Positions 1-10,076 are shown, numbered from the stretch's first letter. The stretch: DNA of 64,000 bases from Syntrophobacterales bacterium (GCA_019429105.1 JAHYJE010000002.1:100076-164075); one strand, 5' to 3'. Numbers and translations: made by a program. Notes: generated from the sequence alone by a model not told the origin.

Positions 1-119
1 AGATAAGGGCCAAGGTTCCGCTCAAGGCAATGTTTGGCTATTCCACCGACCTGCGCTCTGCGACGCAGGGCCGGGCGATGTTTACCATGCAGTTTCTGGC
101 TTATGACAAAATTGGCTAA
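1..119 (+). CDS. fusA: Elongation factor G, C-terminal fragment (5' end outside window)
   Basis: The reading frame that ends at the TAA at 117-119 encodes the closing residues of a translational GTPase. It contains [14 protein letters not shown] and [12 protein letters not shown], which match the strongly conserved domain V end of EF-G, the ribosomal translocase. Only about 38 codons lie in the window. The short tail after the conserved block (LAYDKIG) is normal for the family. The fragment is too short to say whether it is the main fusA or a paralogous EF-G2. Its stop overlaps the likely start of the downstream regulator. Confidence 0.85.
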   Translation, partial: IRAKVPLKAMFGYSTDLRSATQGRAMFTMQFLAYDKIG

Positions 120-2211
120 TCTGCCGCCCCCGGCGGCGCTTCAACTCGACAAAGACAAGCTGCTGCAGAGCATCTTTCGGCTGAGCACGTTTCTGGCGGC
201 GCCTTCCAAGGTCGATCAGATACTGGAGAAGATACTCGATGAGGTTGTCGAAAGCATCGGCTTTGACCGGGGCATCATCCGTCTTTTTGACGCCTCGCGC
301 CAGAATCTGGAAGCCAGAGCAATCAACAATTACAGCCGCGAAGAGCTGCGCAAGATCGTTTCAATCATCAATATCTATGAACACGATTGCATTGTCACCA
401 AGGTGGCAAAAACGGGCCAGCCGATCGCGGTCGAGGTGACCGCGACTGATCCCCGTATGACGGAAATGGACCGGATGCTTACAAAAATATACGATCGTGG
501 TTCATACTTCTGTGCCCCGCTAAAGATAGGGGAGGAGGTGATCGGCATCATCGCCGCCTGGTTTAACGAGGAGACCAAATTCTGCCCGGAGGAAATCAAC
601 CTTTTTGTAACCTATGCCAACATTCTGAGCATGATGATCCACAATATCAGGCTTTTTGAAGACAATCTGGAAAAAATCAGGATGCTTACCGTCCTGCAGG
701 ATTCTGTCTCCCGCATGAACGCCAGCTACATCCTCAATAACCATATCCTGGAAATTCTTGCCGAGGGGGCGATGCGGATAGCGGGCGCGCAAAAGGTATT
801 TGTCTATATTCTCGATCTTGAAAAGAACCGTTGTCTGGTCAATGACGGGGGCAAGGTTTTGATCGACGACCAGATGTCCTATAAGGAGGAAATAGCCCAT
901 ACCATTATAAAGACGGCGATCGATGACAACGCTTTCGTTTTGCGGCGGAATAACTCGCAAGGAGCGGCCACTCGTCCTTTTTTTGCCGATTATCCCTCGG
1001 AGCTTGCCATTCCGCTGAAGATTGGGGAGAAATTCCAGGGCGCGCTTTATCTGGCCAAAAAAACAGGGGACTATGCGCCGGAGAAGATTCATATTCTGGA
1101 CATTCTTGTCAACAACGCCTCCAATTCCTACGAAAATGCGATTATGCATTCGCTTTTGTCGATCGAAGCGAACTCCCTGAAAACCGAGGTGAAAAAACTC
1201 AAGGAACGGGAGAATATCCTGCTGGGTTTTCATAACATCATCGGCAAATCGGAAAAGATGCTGGAGCTCTTTCACATAATCAAGGAAGTGGCCGGGCACG
1301 ATACCAACATTCTTATCCAGGGCGAAAGCGGTACAGGCAAAGAGCTGATTGCGCGGGCGATTCATCGCCAGAGTAACCGGGTTGCCAAACCGTTTGTCGA
1401 TGTCAATTGCGCGGCGATTCCCGCGGCGCTTTTAGAAAGCGAGATATTTGGTTATGAGGCAGGGGCCTTTACCGATGCGAGAAAACGGAAGATCGGCCTT
1501 ATCGAATACGCCAATGGCGGCACGATGCTGCTCGACGAAATAGGCGATATGGATATCCGTATTCAGGCAAAATTTCTACGGATGCTGGAAGACAGGCATA
1601 TCCGCCGTCTGGGCGGCAATGAAAGCATTCCGATCGATGTGCGGTTCGTCTTTTCCACGAACCGGGATCTGAACCGCATGGTCGCAGAAGGCTCTTTCCG
1701 GGAGGATCTCTATTACAGGATCAGCGTGGTCCCGATCCAGATTCCACCTCTTCGGGAGAGAAAAGAGGACCTGCTGCTGCTGGCCCGCTATTATGTGGAA
1801 GAGTTCAATGATAAATTCAAAAAGACGGTAAAGGGTTTTACGGAAGAGGCGGAACGGATTATTATCCTTTATCCCTGGCCGGGGAATGTTCGTGAACTGA
1901 GGAACATAATCGAGCGGATTATGATACTCCACAGTGGAGGAGATTTGATCGCGTGTGAAAAGCTGCCGGCGGAGATGCGAAAAACGGCGAACAAGGAAGA
2001 ACTGAATTTGCGCATCGACGACATGTTCCCCGATTTGTCAACCGCGGAGGTCGATTTTATTGGGACAGTTGACCGGGTTACCAAGGAGACGAAGAAAAGG
2101 ATCATCGCCGGCGCCGTTGCGTTAAGCGGCGGCAACAGGAGCCGCGCGGCAAAGCGGCTGGGCATTTCCCGCTACAAGCTGATCCGGGAAGAAAAAAAGC
2201 TAAGGGCCTGA
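103..2211 (+). CDS. Sigma-54-dependent transcriptional activator with two GAF domains
   Basis: A bacterial enhancer-binding protein of about 702 residues. Two GAF-type sensor domains (about residues 15-185 and 205-350) are followed by a short coiled linker, the AAA+ sigma-54 interaction domain and a C-terminal Fis-type helix-turn-helix. Visible motifs are Walker A GESGTGKE (from about residue 407), the sigma-54 contact loop as GAFTDA rather than GAFTGA (near 454), Walker B MLLDEIGD and the sensor II segment [10 protein letters not shown]. The HTH is [13 protein letters not shown] near the end. The frame is open upstream to 34, but that part lies over the EF-G coding end, so ATG 103 is preferred; it overlaps the EF-G stop by 17 bases and has no clear Shine-Dalgarno. 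The GAF ligand is unknown. The convergent MFS gene with a -24/-12 promoter is a plausible target. Confidence 0.9.
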   Translation: MTKLANLPPPAALQLDKDKLLQSIFRLSTFLAAPSKVDQILEKILDEVVESIGFDRGIIRLFDASRQNLEARAINNYSREELRKIVSIINIYEHDCIVTKVAKTGQPIAVEVTATDPRMTEMDRMLTKIYDRGSYFCAPLKIGEEVIGIIAAWFNEETKFCPEEINLFVTYANILSMMIHNIRLFEDNLEKIRMLTVLQDSVSRMNASYILNNHILEILAEGAMRIAGAQKVFVYILDLEKNRCLVNDGGKVLIDDQMSYKEEIAHTIIKTAIDDNAFVLRRNNSQGAATRPFFADYPSELAIPLKIGEKFQGALYLAKKTGDYAPEKIHILDILVNNASNSYENAIMHSLLSIEANSLKTEVKKLKERENILLGFHNIIGKSEKMLELFHIIKEVAGHDTNILIQGESGTGKELIARAIHRQSNRVAKPFVDVNCAAIPAALLESEIFGYEAGAFTDARKRKIGLIEYANGGTMLLDEIGDMDIRIQAKFLRMLEDRHIRRLGGNESIPIDVRFVFSTNRDLNRMVAEGSFREDLYYRISVVPIQIPPLRERKEDLLLLARYYVEEFNDKFKKTVKGFTEEAERIIILYPWPGNVRELRNIIERIMILHSGGDLIACEKLPAEMRKTANKEELNLRIDDMFPDLSTAEVDFIGTVDRVTKETKKRIIAGAVALSGGNRSRAAKRLGISRYKLIREEKKLRA

Positions 2212-3531
2212 CCACAAATAACCTGAACATCTTGCATCTCATCTTTGGGCCATCTTTGGCAGTCTCCTTGGTAAAGAAAATCAGCACGGAGCTGACCACT
2301 GCCCAGGCCAGCATCAGGGAGAAACCGAGGCGGAAGGCGTCAAATCCGTAAACCTTGATTCCGTCAACCAGCTTGCCCTGCCAGGTCCAATCGAGAATCA
2401 TCCCCACCGCCGGTTGTAAAATCATCGGTCCGGTCATTGTTCCCATATTTACGAGACCGGAAGCTGTTCCCCCCAGCCGCAGGGGGACGGACTCCTTGAT
2501 AAAGGCAAACCCGACAACCATGCTCCCCGAGGCGAGCCCGGCCAGCAGCAGCAAGCCAATCAGCAGGGGAACCGGCAGGGCGGGAACTAAAATGACCAGT
2601 CCCCAGGCGCCGGTAAGAGTCAGCAAGCCTGCTATATAAAGGGGTTTGCGCCTGCCGATCCTGTCGGAAAGCCCGCCGGCCAATGGCCCGCCCAGCGCCC
2701 AGGCAATCAGTACGGACGAGTTGAGCGCTGCCGCCCCGGTTGCGGTGAAATGGTAATGGGTAACCAGAAAGGGCAACCCCAAAGTCCGGAAAAGGTCAGA
2801 ATCGGGCCGACCACCCCACCCGGAATCAGACAAAGCAGCCAGGTATTCCGAGAGCGGAAAATTTCCCGGAGGTCTTCTTTAACAGAGCTCTTCCGAGCCT
2901 CTTCCGCTGCCGGGTGGGCGTAACTTGTGAACCCTTTTAACGCGGGATCATCGCGGACCAGAAGCCAGATCGCCAGACTCGTCCCCAGTGTGAAGAGGGC
3001 GGAGGCCACTATTATTTGGCGCCAGCCAGCCAGATCAGCCAGCACCCGGAGCGGCGCCCCCGCAGAGACGGCCCCGATAATGCCGCAAAAAAGCGCCATT
3101 CCTGTGGCCAGGGCAAACTGACGCGGGGCAAACCAGTGGGCAGCCAGCTTCAGCATTCCGACAAAGGCAACGGCAACCGAGCCGCCGATCAGCAGTCTGC
3201 CTATGCCAGCCCAAAAGAGTGTCGGCGCCAGCCCGAAAAACAGTGTGCCTATGCCGGCGACTAGCGCTCCTGCGGCAAGCAGACGGCGCGGGCCGAGGCG
3301 GTCAGCCAGGATGCCGGTAGGAACCTGCATGAAGACATAACTATAAAAGTAAAAGGCGGAGAGATTTCCGAGACCGGTGGCGCCGATGGCAAAATCATGC
3401 ATTAGTTCCGTTGTTATTACGGCTGGCGCGACCCTCTGAAAAAAGCCTATCAGATATAAAACCGCCCCCAGTCCCCACATAAACCAGGCAAGGCGCGGCG
3501 GTGGATAATTGTCTTTATTAATCTCTGCCAT
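2102..3531 (-). pseudogene. MFS transporter, disrupted by a one-base frameshift
   Basis: A major facilitator superfamily permease of about 12 membrane segments, split into two frames. The N-terminal part carries the MFS loop motif GILADRLGPRR and six hydrophobic segments. It runs in frame to LTFSGLWG and then leaves frame. The C-terminal part continues in another frame from LPFLVTHYHF, including GGLSDRIGRRKP. Adding one G to the run of four at 2777-2780 (C on the plus strand) would join them as GLWGLPFLV. The C-terminal frame runs antisense into the end of the sigma-54 activator gene, so the original stop may also be lost. ATG 3531 is chosen because it lies downstream of the predicted -24/-12 promoter; an alternative start at 3561 would lie upstream of the expected transcript start. 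A real mutation and a sequencing error cannot be told apart here. Substrate unknown. Confidence 0.75.
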
Positions 3532-3564
3532 TTTCAGGGATTCCTTTAAAATAAGTGCCAATTT

Positions 3565-3580
3565 AGCACACTATGTGCCA
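3565..3580 (-). promoter_or_regulatory. Putative sigma-54 (-24/-12) promoter for the MFS gene
   Basis: On the minus strand the bases read TGGCACATAGTGTGCT. This gives the TGGCA -24 box and a TGC -12 box with exact GG-N10-GC spacing. Transcription would begin near 3553, just upstream of ATG 3531. The nearest regulator gene encodes a sigma-54 activator, which makes the call more credible. Confidence 0.6.
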
Positions 3581-3628
3581 TTTCAGCGCAAGAATTATCG
3601 CGATTAGCGCTGTTACCGCGGGCTTGAT

Positions 3629-3650
3629 CGGCTTGTCACACAGCAAGCCG
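3629..3650. promoter_or_regulatory. Inverted repeat, candidate activator binding site
   Basis: CGGCTTG and CAAGCCG form a perfect 7-base inverted repeat separated by 8 bases. It sits about 75-100 bases upstream of the predicted transcript start of the MFS gene, the usual distance for an enhancer bound by a Fis-type sigma-54 activator. It could also be a simple hairpin; it has no following T-run. Confidence 0.35.
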
Positions 3651-3950
3651 TGTCTTTCAATACAGCAAAAGAGCGCTTTTCTGCAAAGCCGATGAGCCAT
3701 TACCATATTTTTTATCAAGAGGCGAGACTGATAATAATCTGAATATATGGGGACTTGTTTAACAGAGGAAAAAATTGCAGGAAAACCTGCGGCTCAGGAA
3801 TATTTTCAACTATTGTCAGCAGTGCTAAGATTTAAAGAATAGATGCAATTCTGGCATTTCTATTGCTTGATGGATTGGCGAATTTGCTACGGACTGATTG
3901 TTTGGCGAGTTTTTTAGTTTATGTTGGCAACCCGTAAGAGCGGAAGTTTT

Positions 3951-4103
3951 ATGCACAAAGAGCCGGAAGACGGAAATTCGCATAAATATGAGGGCAATAG
4001 CTCTGAAATGGCAAAAAAAGAGGAGTTTGAATTCTTTGTAGCCAGTGATGAGCAAACCGGGGCAGACAAGCCGGCGGTGAATAGTATTTTTCCTGAAAAC
4101 TGA
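3951..4103 (+). CDS. Possible small acidic protein (50 aa), unknown
   Basis: A short open frame starting MHKEPEDG and ending FPEN, rich in acidic residues and lysine, with no membrane segment or recognised motif. It is preceded by GGAAG about six bases before the ATG; the same frame also has an upstream ATG at 3921 with a poorer ribosome site. Support for a real transcript comes from a strong intrinsic terminator 35 bases downstream on the same strand. It could instead be part of a small RNA. I do not recognise a family. Confidence 0.3.
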   Translation: MHKEPEDGNSHKYEGNSSEMAKKEEFEFFVASDEQTGADKPAVNSIFPEN

Positions 4104-4137
4104 AGGACGGGAAGCAATTCCCCCTTTCGGTGCCACG

Positions 4138-4186
4138 GTGGCGGATGGTTTTTAGGCTCCCTCCTTTTCCATCCGCCACTTTTTTA
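4138..4186 (+). terminator. Intrinsic terminator (plus strand)
   Basis: A perfect 11-base stem, GTGGCGGATGG (4138-4148) with CCATCCGCCAC (4169-4179), is followed directly by six T. No large plus-strand gene precedes it, so it points to a small transcript in 3.7-4.1 kb. Confidence 0.75.
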
Positions 4187-4356
4187 CACCCTGCGTTTCT
4201 GAATCAGTGTAACGAGAAATAGGCTGCAAAACCAGTAAGTATTTACGTTTCATTGCATTTTCCCTTGACTTTACCATCGTTACATTAAGCGCGGGAGCAC
4301 AGTTTGCAAAGGCAATGAGGATGTCTTGGGCGAGCCGCAGGGAATTATGGAAAAAT

Positions 4357-4389
4357 AAAAAGCCAGGCTGCAAGCGAGCCTGGCTTTTT
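4357..4389. terminator. Bidirectional intrinsic terminator after hppA
   Basis: AAAAAGCCAGGCT (4357-4369) pairs perfectly with AGCCTGGCTTTTT (4377-4389) around a seven-base loop. It has A/T tails on both sides and so can act in both directions. It lies 23 bases beyond the hppA stop on the minus strand. Confidence 0.85.
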
Positions 4390-4411
4390 AATGTCCGGAG
4401 GGAATCCGGTT

Positions 4412-6625
4412 CTATCTGAAGTGCATGTTGTAGAGCATCGGGGCGATGATCATGGCCACCACGCTGATCAGCTTGATCAGAATGTTGAGCGAGGGGCCGG
4501 AGGTGTCCTTGAACGGGTCGCCGACGGTGTCGCCGGTAACGGTTGCCTTGTGCATCTCATCGTAGCCAACTCCCCACTTTTCGTGGCCGCCTTCTTTGAC
4601 CTGTTTTTTGGAATTGTCCCAGGCGCCGCCGGCGTTGGCCTGGAAAATGGCGAGGCAAACGCCGGAGATCGTCACGCCGATCAGCAGTCCTCCCAGCATA
4701 TTGGGGCTGATGATGCCCACAACAACAGGGGCGCTGACGGCCATCAGACCAGGGGCGACCATCTTTTTGACGGCAGCGGTGGCAGAGATGTCAACGCACT
4801 TGGCGTAATCGGCCTTGCCGTCGGCGGCCTGGATGATCTTCTGTTCTTCGGCAGTCGGGGCGCGATCCTCGTGTTCGGCGCGTTGGGCGGCGTCGAGGGC
4901 GGGCCGTAGCTCGGGGATTTCATGAAACTGTCGGCGCACTTCCTGGATCATGTCCTGGGCTGCCTTGCCCACCGAGACCATGGCCATGGCGGAGAAGCGA
5001 AAAGGCAGCATGCACCCGATCAGCAGGCCGACGAGGACGACCGGGTCGGCGGCGTCGAGGGCAAGTTTGCCTCCCATCTTGGTCATGTAGGCGCTGGTTA
5101 AAGCCAGGGCGGTGAGTGCTGCCGAGCCGATGGCGAAGCCCTTGCCAATGGCGGCAGTGGTGTTGCCGACAGCGTCTAATTTGTCGGTGCGGGCGCGGAC
5201 CTCTCTGCCGAGTCTCGACATTTCGGCGATACCGCCGGCATTGTCGGCGACCGGTCCGTAGGCGTCAACTGCGAGCTGGATGCCTGTGGTGCAGAGCATG
5301 CCCACGGCGGAGAGGGCCACACCGTAAAGTCCGGACATGAAGTAGGCAAGGAGAATCGCGGCTGAGATCAGGAAGATCGGGATGGACGTGGAGTTCATGC
5401 CTACGGCAATTCCCTGAATGATTGTCGTGGCCGCTCCCGTCTTGCTGGCTTCGACAATGGTATTAACCGGGGTTTTTTCCGTGGCTGTGTAATACTCGGT
5501 CACGAAGCCGATCGCCATACCGGCAACCAGCCCGCCGACGATCGCGAGAAAGACCCCCCACCACTGGTAAGTAGTCGTAGTTTTACTGATTATGCCCGTG
5601 ACGGTAATGCCGCCGGCGGGAAGAAGCTGCTTAATCGCCACGGCGGTCATGATAATCATCAGGATGCTGGCGACGATAGTTCCCATGTTGAGTGCCGTCT
5701 GCGGATTTCCGCCCTCCTTGGTTCTGACGAAAAAGGCGCCGATGATCGAGGCGACGATGCCGATAACCGAGATGGCGAGGGGCAGGTAAACGGCGTTCAT
5801 GCCGTTGCCGCCGGCAGTCTGGATGCCGGAAAACCAGACGGTGCCCAGGATCATCGAAGAGACAATGGCGCCGATGTAGGACTCGAAGAGATCAGCGCCC
5901 ATGCCGGCCACGTCGCCTACGTTGTCTCCGACGTTGTCGGCGATGGTGGCCGGGTTCAGGGGGTGATCCTCGGGGATGCCGGCTTCGACCTTGCCGACCA
6001 AATCAGCGCCGACATCGGCTGCCTTGGTGTAGATGCCTCCACCGACCCGGGCGAAAAGGGCGATAGAGGATGCGCCGAGGGAGAAGCCGGCCAGTACGTT
6101 AAGTACGAGGTTCATGACCTTGGTGTCGGTGATTGAAGCGGGATACATATAGGTGAGGAGGATGAAAACCAGGCTGAGTCCCAGGAGACCGAGACCCACC
6201 ACGCACATTCCCATGACCGAGCCGCCGGCAAAGGCAACCTGCAGGGCGGGATTCAGCCCCGTGCGTGCGGCTGCAGCGGTGCGGACGTTGGCTTTGGTGG
6301 CCACTTTCATGCCGATCCAGCCAGCTCCGGCGGAGCAGATCGCGCCGACGATGAAGGAAAGGGCGATCATCGCGCTGGAGTCCTCCAGGCCGGCGTTGCT
6401 GATGCCAAGCAATACCGCCACACAGACTACGAAGATGGCGAGATAGCGATATTCCCTCTTCAGAAAAGCCAGGGCGCCGGCGGCTATCCAACTCGCGATC
6501 ATCTGCATCCGTTCGGTGCCGGGGTCCTGCCGACTGACCCAACTGGCCTTGATATAGGCAAAAAACAACGCTGTCAGAGCCGCTATTGGTGGAGCAATGT
6601 AGAAAAGTGCACTTTCACCAAACAT
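4412..6625 (-). CDS. hppA: Membrane-bound K+-dependent pyrophosphatase (ion pump)
   Basis: A 737-residue integral membrane pyrophosphatase that couples hydrolysis of pyrophosphate to H+ or Na+ export across the inner membrane. It carries the substrate-site signatures [11 protein letters not shown] and [17 protein letters not shown] and the C-terminal GGAWDN motif, with about 16 hydrophobic segments. The diagnostic position reads GNTTAA (second A near residue 491), the K+-dependent form; K+-independent enzymes have lysine there. Whether it moves H+ or Na+ cannot be read reliably. An acidic insert near the C-terminus (around [13 protein letters not shown]) makes it slightly longer than many relatives. 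A strong terminator follows. In anaerobes such pumps recover energy from pyrophosphate made by acyl-CoA ligases, two of which are encoded in this window. Confidence 0.96.
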   Translation of the reverse strand: MFGESALFYIAPPIAALTALFFAYIKASWVSRQDPGTERMQMIASWIAAGALAFLKREYRYLAIFVVCVAVLLGISNAGLEDSSAMIALSFIVGAICSAGAGWIGMKVATKANVRTAAAARTGLNPALQVAFAGGSVMGMCVVGLGLLGLSLVFILLTYMYPASITDTKVMNLVLNVLAGFSLGASSIALFARVGGGIYTKAADVGADLVGKVEAGIPEDHPLNPATIADNVGDNVGDVAGMGADLFESYIGAIVSSMILGTVWFSGIQTAGGNGMNAVYLPLAISVIGIVASIIGAFFVRTKEGGNPQTALNMGTIVASILMIIMTAVAIKQLLPAGGITVTGIISKTTTTYQWWGVFLAIVGGLVAGMAIGFVTEYYTATEKTPVNTIVEASKTGAATTIIQGIAVGMNSTSIPIFLISAAILLAYFMSGLYGVALSAVGMLCTTGIQLAVDAYGPVADNAGGIAEMSRLGREVRARTDKLDAVGNTTAAIGKGFAIGSAALTALALTSAYMTKMGGKLALDAADPVVLVGLLIGCMLPFRFSAMAMVSVGKAAQDMIQEVRRQFHEIPELRPALDAAQRAEHEDRAPTAEEQKIIQAADGKADYAKCVDISATAAVKKMVAPGLMAVSAPVVVGIISPNMLGGLLIGVTISGVCLAIFQANAGGAWDNSKKQVKEGGHEKWGVGYDEMHKATVTGDTVGDPFKDTSGPSLNILIKLISVVAMIIAPMLYNMHFR

Positions 6626-6827
6626 AAATCCCCTCCTTAATTAAAGTTGCGTTTTAAAAACCCGTTACGTCAACCGCCGCGTGTTCTCCAATGAGACGAA
6701 TACGAACTTCCTTAAACAGTTGTTCTGATTTTACCCTACACCGGTCAGATATGACTGCTTTCGCGGCGCCGGTTTACATCGCGCGGCTTATATACTGAAG
6801 CTATTTGCAATGTCAATAAAATAAGTT

Positions 6828-7412
6828 TTACTTTTCGGAGTTCGTACCCTCCTTACGGTTGTATTTCTGCATGGCTGTCCGGATATCCGAGAAAAGAATA
6901 TCATGGAGAGCCGCGGCAGCCTTGTCCGTCGCCTCGAAAAGTGACTCTGCTTCCGTGCTGGAAAAATTTTCCAGAACGTACCCCTCCACCATGGATTTAC
7001 GGGTGGGTTTCCCGATCCCGAAGCGGACGCGGCAGAAATCGCCGCTCCCCATGTGCTGCATCAGGGAAAGCAGTCCCTTGTGCCCTCCGTGGCCGCCGCC
7101 GTACTTCAGGCGAATTGTCTGAAAGGGCAGATCCAGATCATCGTGCAACACGATCAGATCTTCCGTCGTTATTTTAAAATAATCTGCCAGTTTTCTGACG
7201 GAAACGCCGCTCAAGTTCATGAAGGTCTGGGGCTTGGCAAGGATTGCCATCTCTCCGTTTATCCGGCCTTTGCCCACCTCTGCACTCAAAAGCGATTGAT
7301 TGATGGATATGTCATGTAAATCCGAGAAGCGCTCAAGGATCATGAAGCCTGCGTTGTGCCTGCTGGTTTTGTACTTTAAGCCAGGATTCCCCAGTCCCAC
7401 GACAAGCTTCAA
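6828..7412 (-). CDS. pth: Peptidyl-tRNA hydrolase
   Basis: A 194-residue cytoplasmic esterase that frees tRNA from drop-off peptidyl-tRNA. The N-terminus reads VGLGNPG, followed by the catalytic histidine in SRHNAGF. NLSGVSV and DDLDLP (catalytic aspartate) follow, then GGGHGGHKGL. The length is typical. The start codon is TTG at 7410-7412 with GAGGGG just upstream. It is the last gene of the ispE, tRNA-Gln, prs, rplY, pth run, a gene order common in bacteria. Confidence 0.97.
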   Translation of the reverse strand: MKLVVGLGNPGLKYKTSRHNAGFMILERFSDLHDISINQSLLSAEVGKGRINGEMAILAKPQTFMNLSGVSVRKLADYFKITTEDLIVLHDDLDLPFQTIRLKYGGGHGGHKGLLSLMQHMGSGDFCRVRFGIGKPTRKSMVEGYVLENFSSTEAESLFEATDKAAAALHDILFSDIRTAMQKYNRKEGTNSEK

Positions 7413-7486
7413 TCCATCCCCTCATCAGCGCCATAAAAGCATGGCAAAATCACCGTTACGCGGTAAATTCTGCCTTTGGTGAAATG

Positions 7487-8146
7487 CTATTTTGTTTTCC
7501 CCTTGTCAGTGGCTGCCGGCTTGGCCGCTGCTTCCGCCGGGGCAGCGCCTTCCCCTGCTGCCGTTTCCGTCGGCGCCACGATAGCGGCCTTTACCGCAAC
7601 GACAGCCACTATTCCCACATCTCCGTGGTCAACGGCGGCAACCCCCTCCGGAAGAACAAGATCCTTTACCTTAAGCGAGTCGCCAATATCCAGTCCGGCC
7701 AAAGCAACGTCTATGTAATCCGGCATATCTGCAGGCAGACAGGAAATTTTCAGATCCCTTTTCGAATGCAGAAGTTCGCCGCCATTGACAACGCCCACCG
7801 GCGTACCGATGAAATTGAGGGGGATATCCACCGTCAGCCGGTGATCCATTATGATCTCATAAAAGTCGGCATGATAAAGATGCCGGCTCATCGGTTCATA
7901 CTGCAATTCCTTCAGCATGGAAATTTTTTCCATTTGCTTTTCCCCATCGATTACGAGCTTTATGAAATGCTTATCCTTTTTCGAACGGATTATTTTTTGC
8001 ATATCTGCTTCGCTGACGGTAAGGTGAACGGATGAGTCTCCCTTGCTGTAAACTACCGCAGGAACAAGCCCCTCCATCCTATAACGTCTCGACGGCCCCT
8101 TGCCGGAATTTTCCCTGATACTGGCCTTTAATTCAATTGTTTCCAT
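7487..8146 (-). CDS. rplY: 50S ribosomal protein L25 (general stress protein Ctc form)
   Basis: A 219-residue L25/TL5/Ctc family protein that binds 5S rRNA. The N-terminal RNA-binding domain begins METIELKAS and contains the GKGPSRRYR segment. A C-terminal beta domain follows, and then a low-complexity alanine-rich tail ending TDKGKTK, so this is the long Ctc form rather than the short E. coli L25. AGGAGG sits just before the ATG. It starts nine bases after the prs stop. Confidence 0.95.
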   Translation of the reverse strand: METIELKASIRENSGKGPSRRYRMEGLVPAVVYSKGDSSVHLTVSEADMQKIIRSKKDKHFIKLVIDGEKQMEKISMLKELQYEPMSRHLYHADFYEIIMDHRLTVDIPLNFIGTPVGVVNGGELLHSKRDLKISCLPADMPDYIDVALAGLDIGDSLKVKDLVLPEGVAAVDHGDVGIVAVVAVKAAIVAPTETAAGEGAAPAEAAAKPAATDKGKTK

Positions 8147-8155
8147 TTGCTCCTC

Positions 8156-9100
8156 CTAAATAAATAATGAACTCACTGAGTCGTTGTAGTAGATCCTGCG
8201 AATCGCCTCGCTGAGAAGCGCGGAAACGGAAAGAACCTTTATTATATCGCAGTTTTTGGCATTCTCATTCAGCGGGATCGTATCCGTAACGACCACCTCT
8301 TTGATGGCTGACTGTTTTAGCCTTTCTATTGCCGGCCCGGAAAGAACGGGGTGCGTACAGCAGACGGCCACCTCAAGGGCCCCTTCCTCGGAGAGGGCCT
8401 TTGCCGCCTGAACAATGGTGCCGGCGGTGTCTATCATGTCGTCCAGCAGAATGGTCCTCATCCCCTTGACGTGACCGATGATATTCATTACCTGAGCCTC
8501 ATTGGGGCCTTCCCGGCGTTTGTCGATAATGGCAAGGCTTGCCCCCAGCCGTTTGGCAAAGGCGCGGGCTCGCTCGACGCCCCCCGTGTCCGGGGAGACA
8601 ACCACGATGTTGTCGCCCGTGTAATTATGCCTGAAGTATTCAAAGAGAATGGGGGTGGCGAAAATATTGTCCACGGGGATGTTGAAAAATCCCTGTATCT
8701 GGCCGGCATGAAGGTCCATTGCCATAACGCGGTTGGCGCCTGCCTGGGTTATCAAATCCGCGACGAGCTTGGCGCTGATCGGGGCGCGGGGCACAACCTT
8801 GCGATCCTGCCGGGCATACCCGTAATAGGGGATAACGGCTGTTATCCGATCCGCCGAGGCCCGGCGCAGGGCGTCAATCATGATCAGCAGCTCCATCAGG
8901 GCGATGTTTACCGGCGGGCAGGTAGGCTGGATGATAAAAACGTCCATTCCCCGAACATTTTCATTTATTTCCACGCGCGTTTCGCCGTCGCTGAAGGATA
9001 CCACGTTGGCCTTGCCCATGGCGATGCCGAGATTTTCCGTTATCCGGCGTGCCAGGTCAACGTTGGCATTTCCGGTAAAAACCCTCATTCTTTCAAGCAT
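8156..9100 (-). CDS. prs: Ribose-phosphate pyrophosphokinase (PRPP synthetase)
   Basis: A 314-residue enzyme that makes phosphoribosyl pyrophosphate from ribose 5-phosphate and ATP for nucleotide, histidine and tryptophan synthesis. It shows the N-terminal [10 protein letters not shown], the catalytic flexible loop region with YARQDRK, and the PRPP-binding loop DDMIDTAGT. The frame stays open upstream through the tRNA gene, but the start is set at ATG 9100 because AAGGAG lies seven bases before it and the length then matches the family. Confidence 0.97.
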   Translation of the reverse strand: MLERMRVFTGNANVDLARRITENLGIAMGKANVVSFSDGETRVEINENVRGMDVFIIQPTCPPVNIALMELLIMIDALRRASADRITAVIPYYGYARQDRKVVPRAPISAKLVADLITQAGANRVMAMDLHAGQIQGFFNIPVDNIFATPILFEYFRHNYTGDNIVVVSPDTGGVERARAFAKRLGASLAIIDKRREGPNEAQVMNIIGHVKGMRTILLDDMIDTAGTIVQAAKALSEEGALEVAVCCTHPVLSGPAIERLKQSAIKEVVVTDTIPLNENAKNCDIIKVLSVSALLSEAIRRIYYNDSVSSLFI

Positions 9101-9129
9101 GTCAACTCCTTGCACCAATTTATTCCTGA

Positions 9130-9204
9130 TGGCTGGGGCGGGAGGATTCGAACCTCCGAATGCAGGATCCAAATTCCTGTGTCTTACCGCTTGACGACGC
9201 CCCA
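9130..9204 (-). tRNA. tRNA-Gln (anticodon UUG)
   Basis: The minus strand folds as a cloverleaf with acceptor stem TGGGGCG / CGCCCCA, anticodon arm CAGGA-ATTTGGA-TCCTG giving UUG, and T arm GGAGG-TTCGAAT-CCTCC. The CCA end is encoded (9130-9132). It lies between ispE and prs. Confidence 0.96.
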
Positions 9205-9224
9205 ATTAAAATCGTTTACTTAAA

Positions 9225-10076
9225 TTATCCAAGACTCCCCTGAAGCGAGCGAACGCAAAACATCAGCCATCCGTTTTGCGCAGCGGAGCTTCTTATAACC
9301 CTCTGCGCTGACGCCTCGTCGGCAAAAACGCCAAACATCGTTGGCCCACTGCCGGTCATGGCCGCCCCCAGGGCGCCGTTCTTCAGTAAAAAGGCCTTGA
9401 TCTCCGCCAAAGCAGGATGAAGCGCCAGCGTAACCCGTTCGAGGTCGTTTACAAGACCCGATGCCGCCTCTTTTACTGAGGAAAAACGCGGAATACTATA
9501 TTTAATTATTTTTTTTGTCAATCCCAAATTAAGACCCTGGTAAATTTCCCTTGTCGAAACCGGGAACCCGGGGTTGATCAGAACAATCCAGAATAAAGGC
9601 AGGCCTGGCGCCTCCGTCAGCATCTCCCCCTTGCCGGAGGCCCAGGCTGTTTTCCCGAAAATAAAAAAAGGAACGTCCGCCCCCAGAGATTCCCCCAGTC
9701 GCAGCAGTTCCTCCGTTGAAAGCGGCGAGTCGTGCAGTTCGTTCATGGTAACGAGAGTGGTCGCTGCATCCGAACTGCCGCCCCCCAGCCCGGCCCCAAC
9801 AGGAATGTGCTTTTGCAAGGTTATTTCGATCCCCGGCTTGAGCCCTGTCCTGTCATAAAATCCCGCGGCTGCCCGGAAAACAAGATTGTTTTCATCCTCG
9901 GGCAAAATGCTGCCCGGGCATTTGACCATTATTCCGGAAGCTCTCTGAACGAAGGTCAGTTCATCGTAGAGGCTGATCAACTGCATCAGGGAGATGATGT
10001 CATGGTAGCCGTCGCTGCGCTTTCCGACCACCCTCAGACAGAGGTTTATCTTTGCCGGCGCCTTTTTTGAGGTCAC
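9225..10076 (-). CDS. ispE: 4-diphosphocytidyl-2-C-methyl-D-erythritol kinase
   Basis: A 283-residue GHMP kinase that phosphorylates CDP-methylerythritol in the non-mevalonate isoprenoid pathway. It opens with APAKINLCLRV and has KRSDGYHDI, then the ATP-binding glycine-rich loop PVGAGLGGGSSDAA near residue 95. The C-terminal AAMTGSGPTMFG is also typical. It begins with GTG, overlapping the stop of the upstream DUF1844 gene as GTGA, so the two are translationally coupled. Confidence 0.96.
   Translation of the reverse strand: MTSKKAPAKINLCLRVVGKRSDGYHDIISLMQLISLYDELTFVQRASGIMVKCPGSILPEDENNLVFRAAAGFYDRTGLKPGIEITLQKHIPVGAGLGGGSSDAATTLVTMNELHDSPLSTEELLRLGESLGADVPFFIFGKTAWASGKGEMLTEAPGLPLFWIVLINPGFPVSTREIYQGLNLGLTKKIIKYSIPRFSSVKEAASGLVNDLERVTLALHPALAEIKAFLLKNGALGAAMTGSGPTMFGVFADEASAQRVIRSSAAQNGWLMFCVRSLQGSLG

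Noticed and set aside
4152..4373. A 73-codon minus-strand frame before hppA's terminator
   Set aside because: It crosses two terminator hairpins, has no ribosome site and no recognisable motif.
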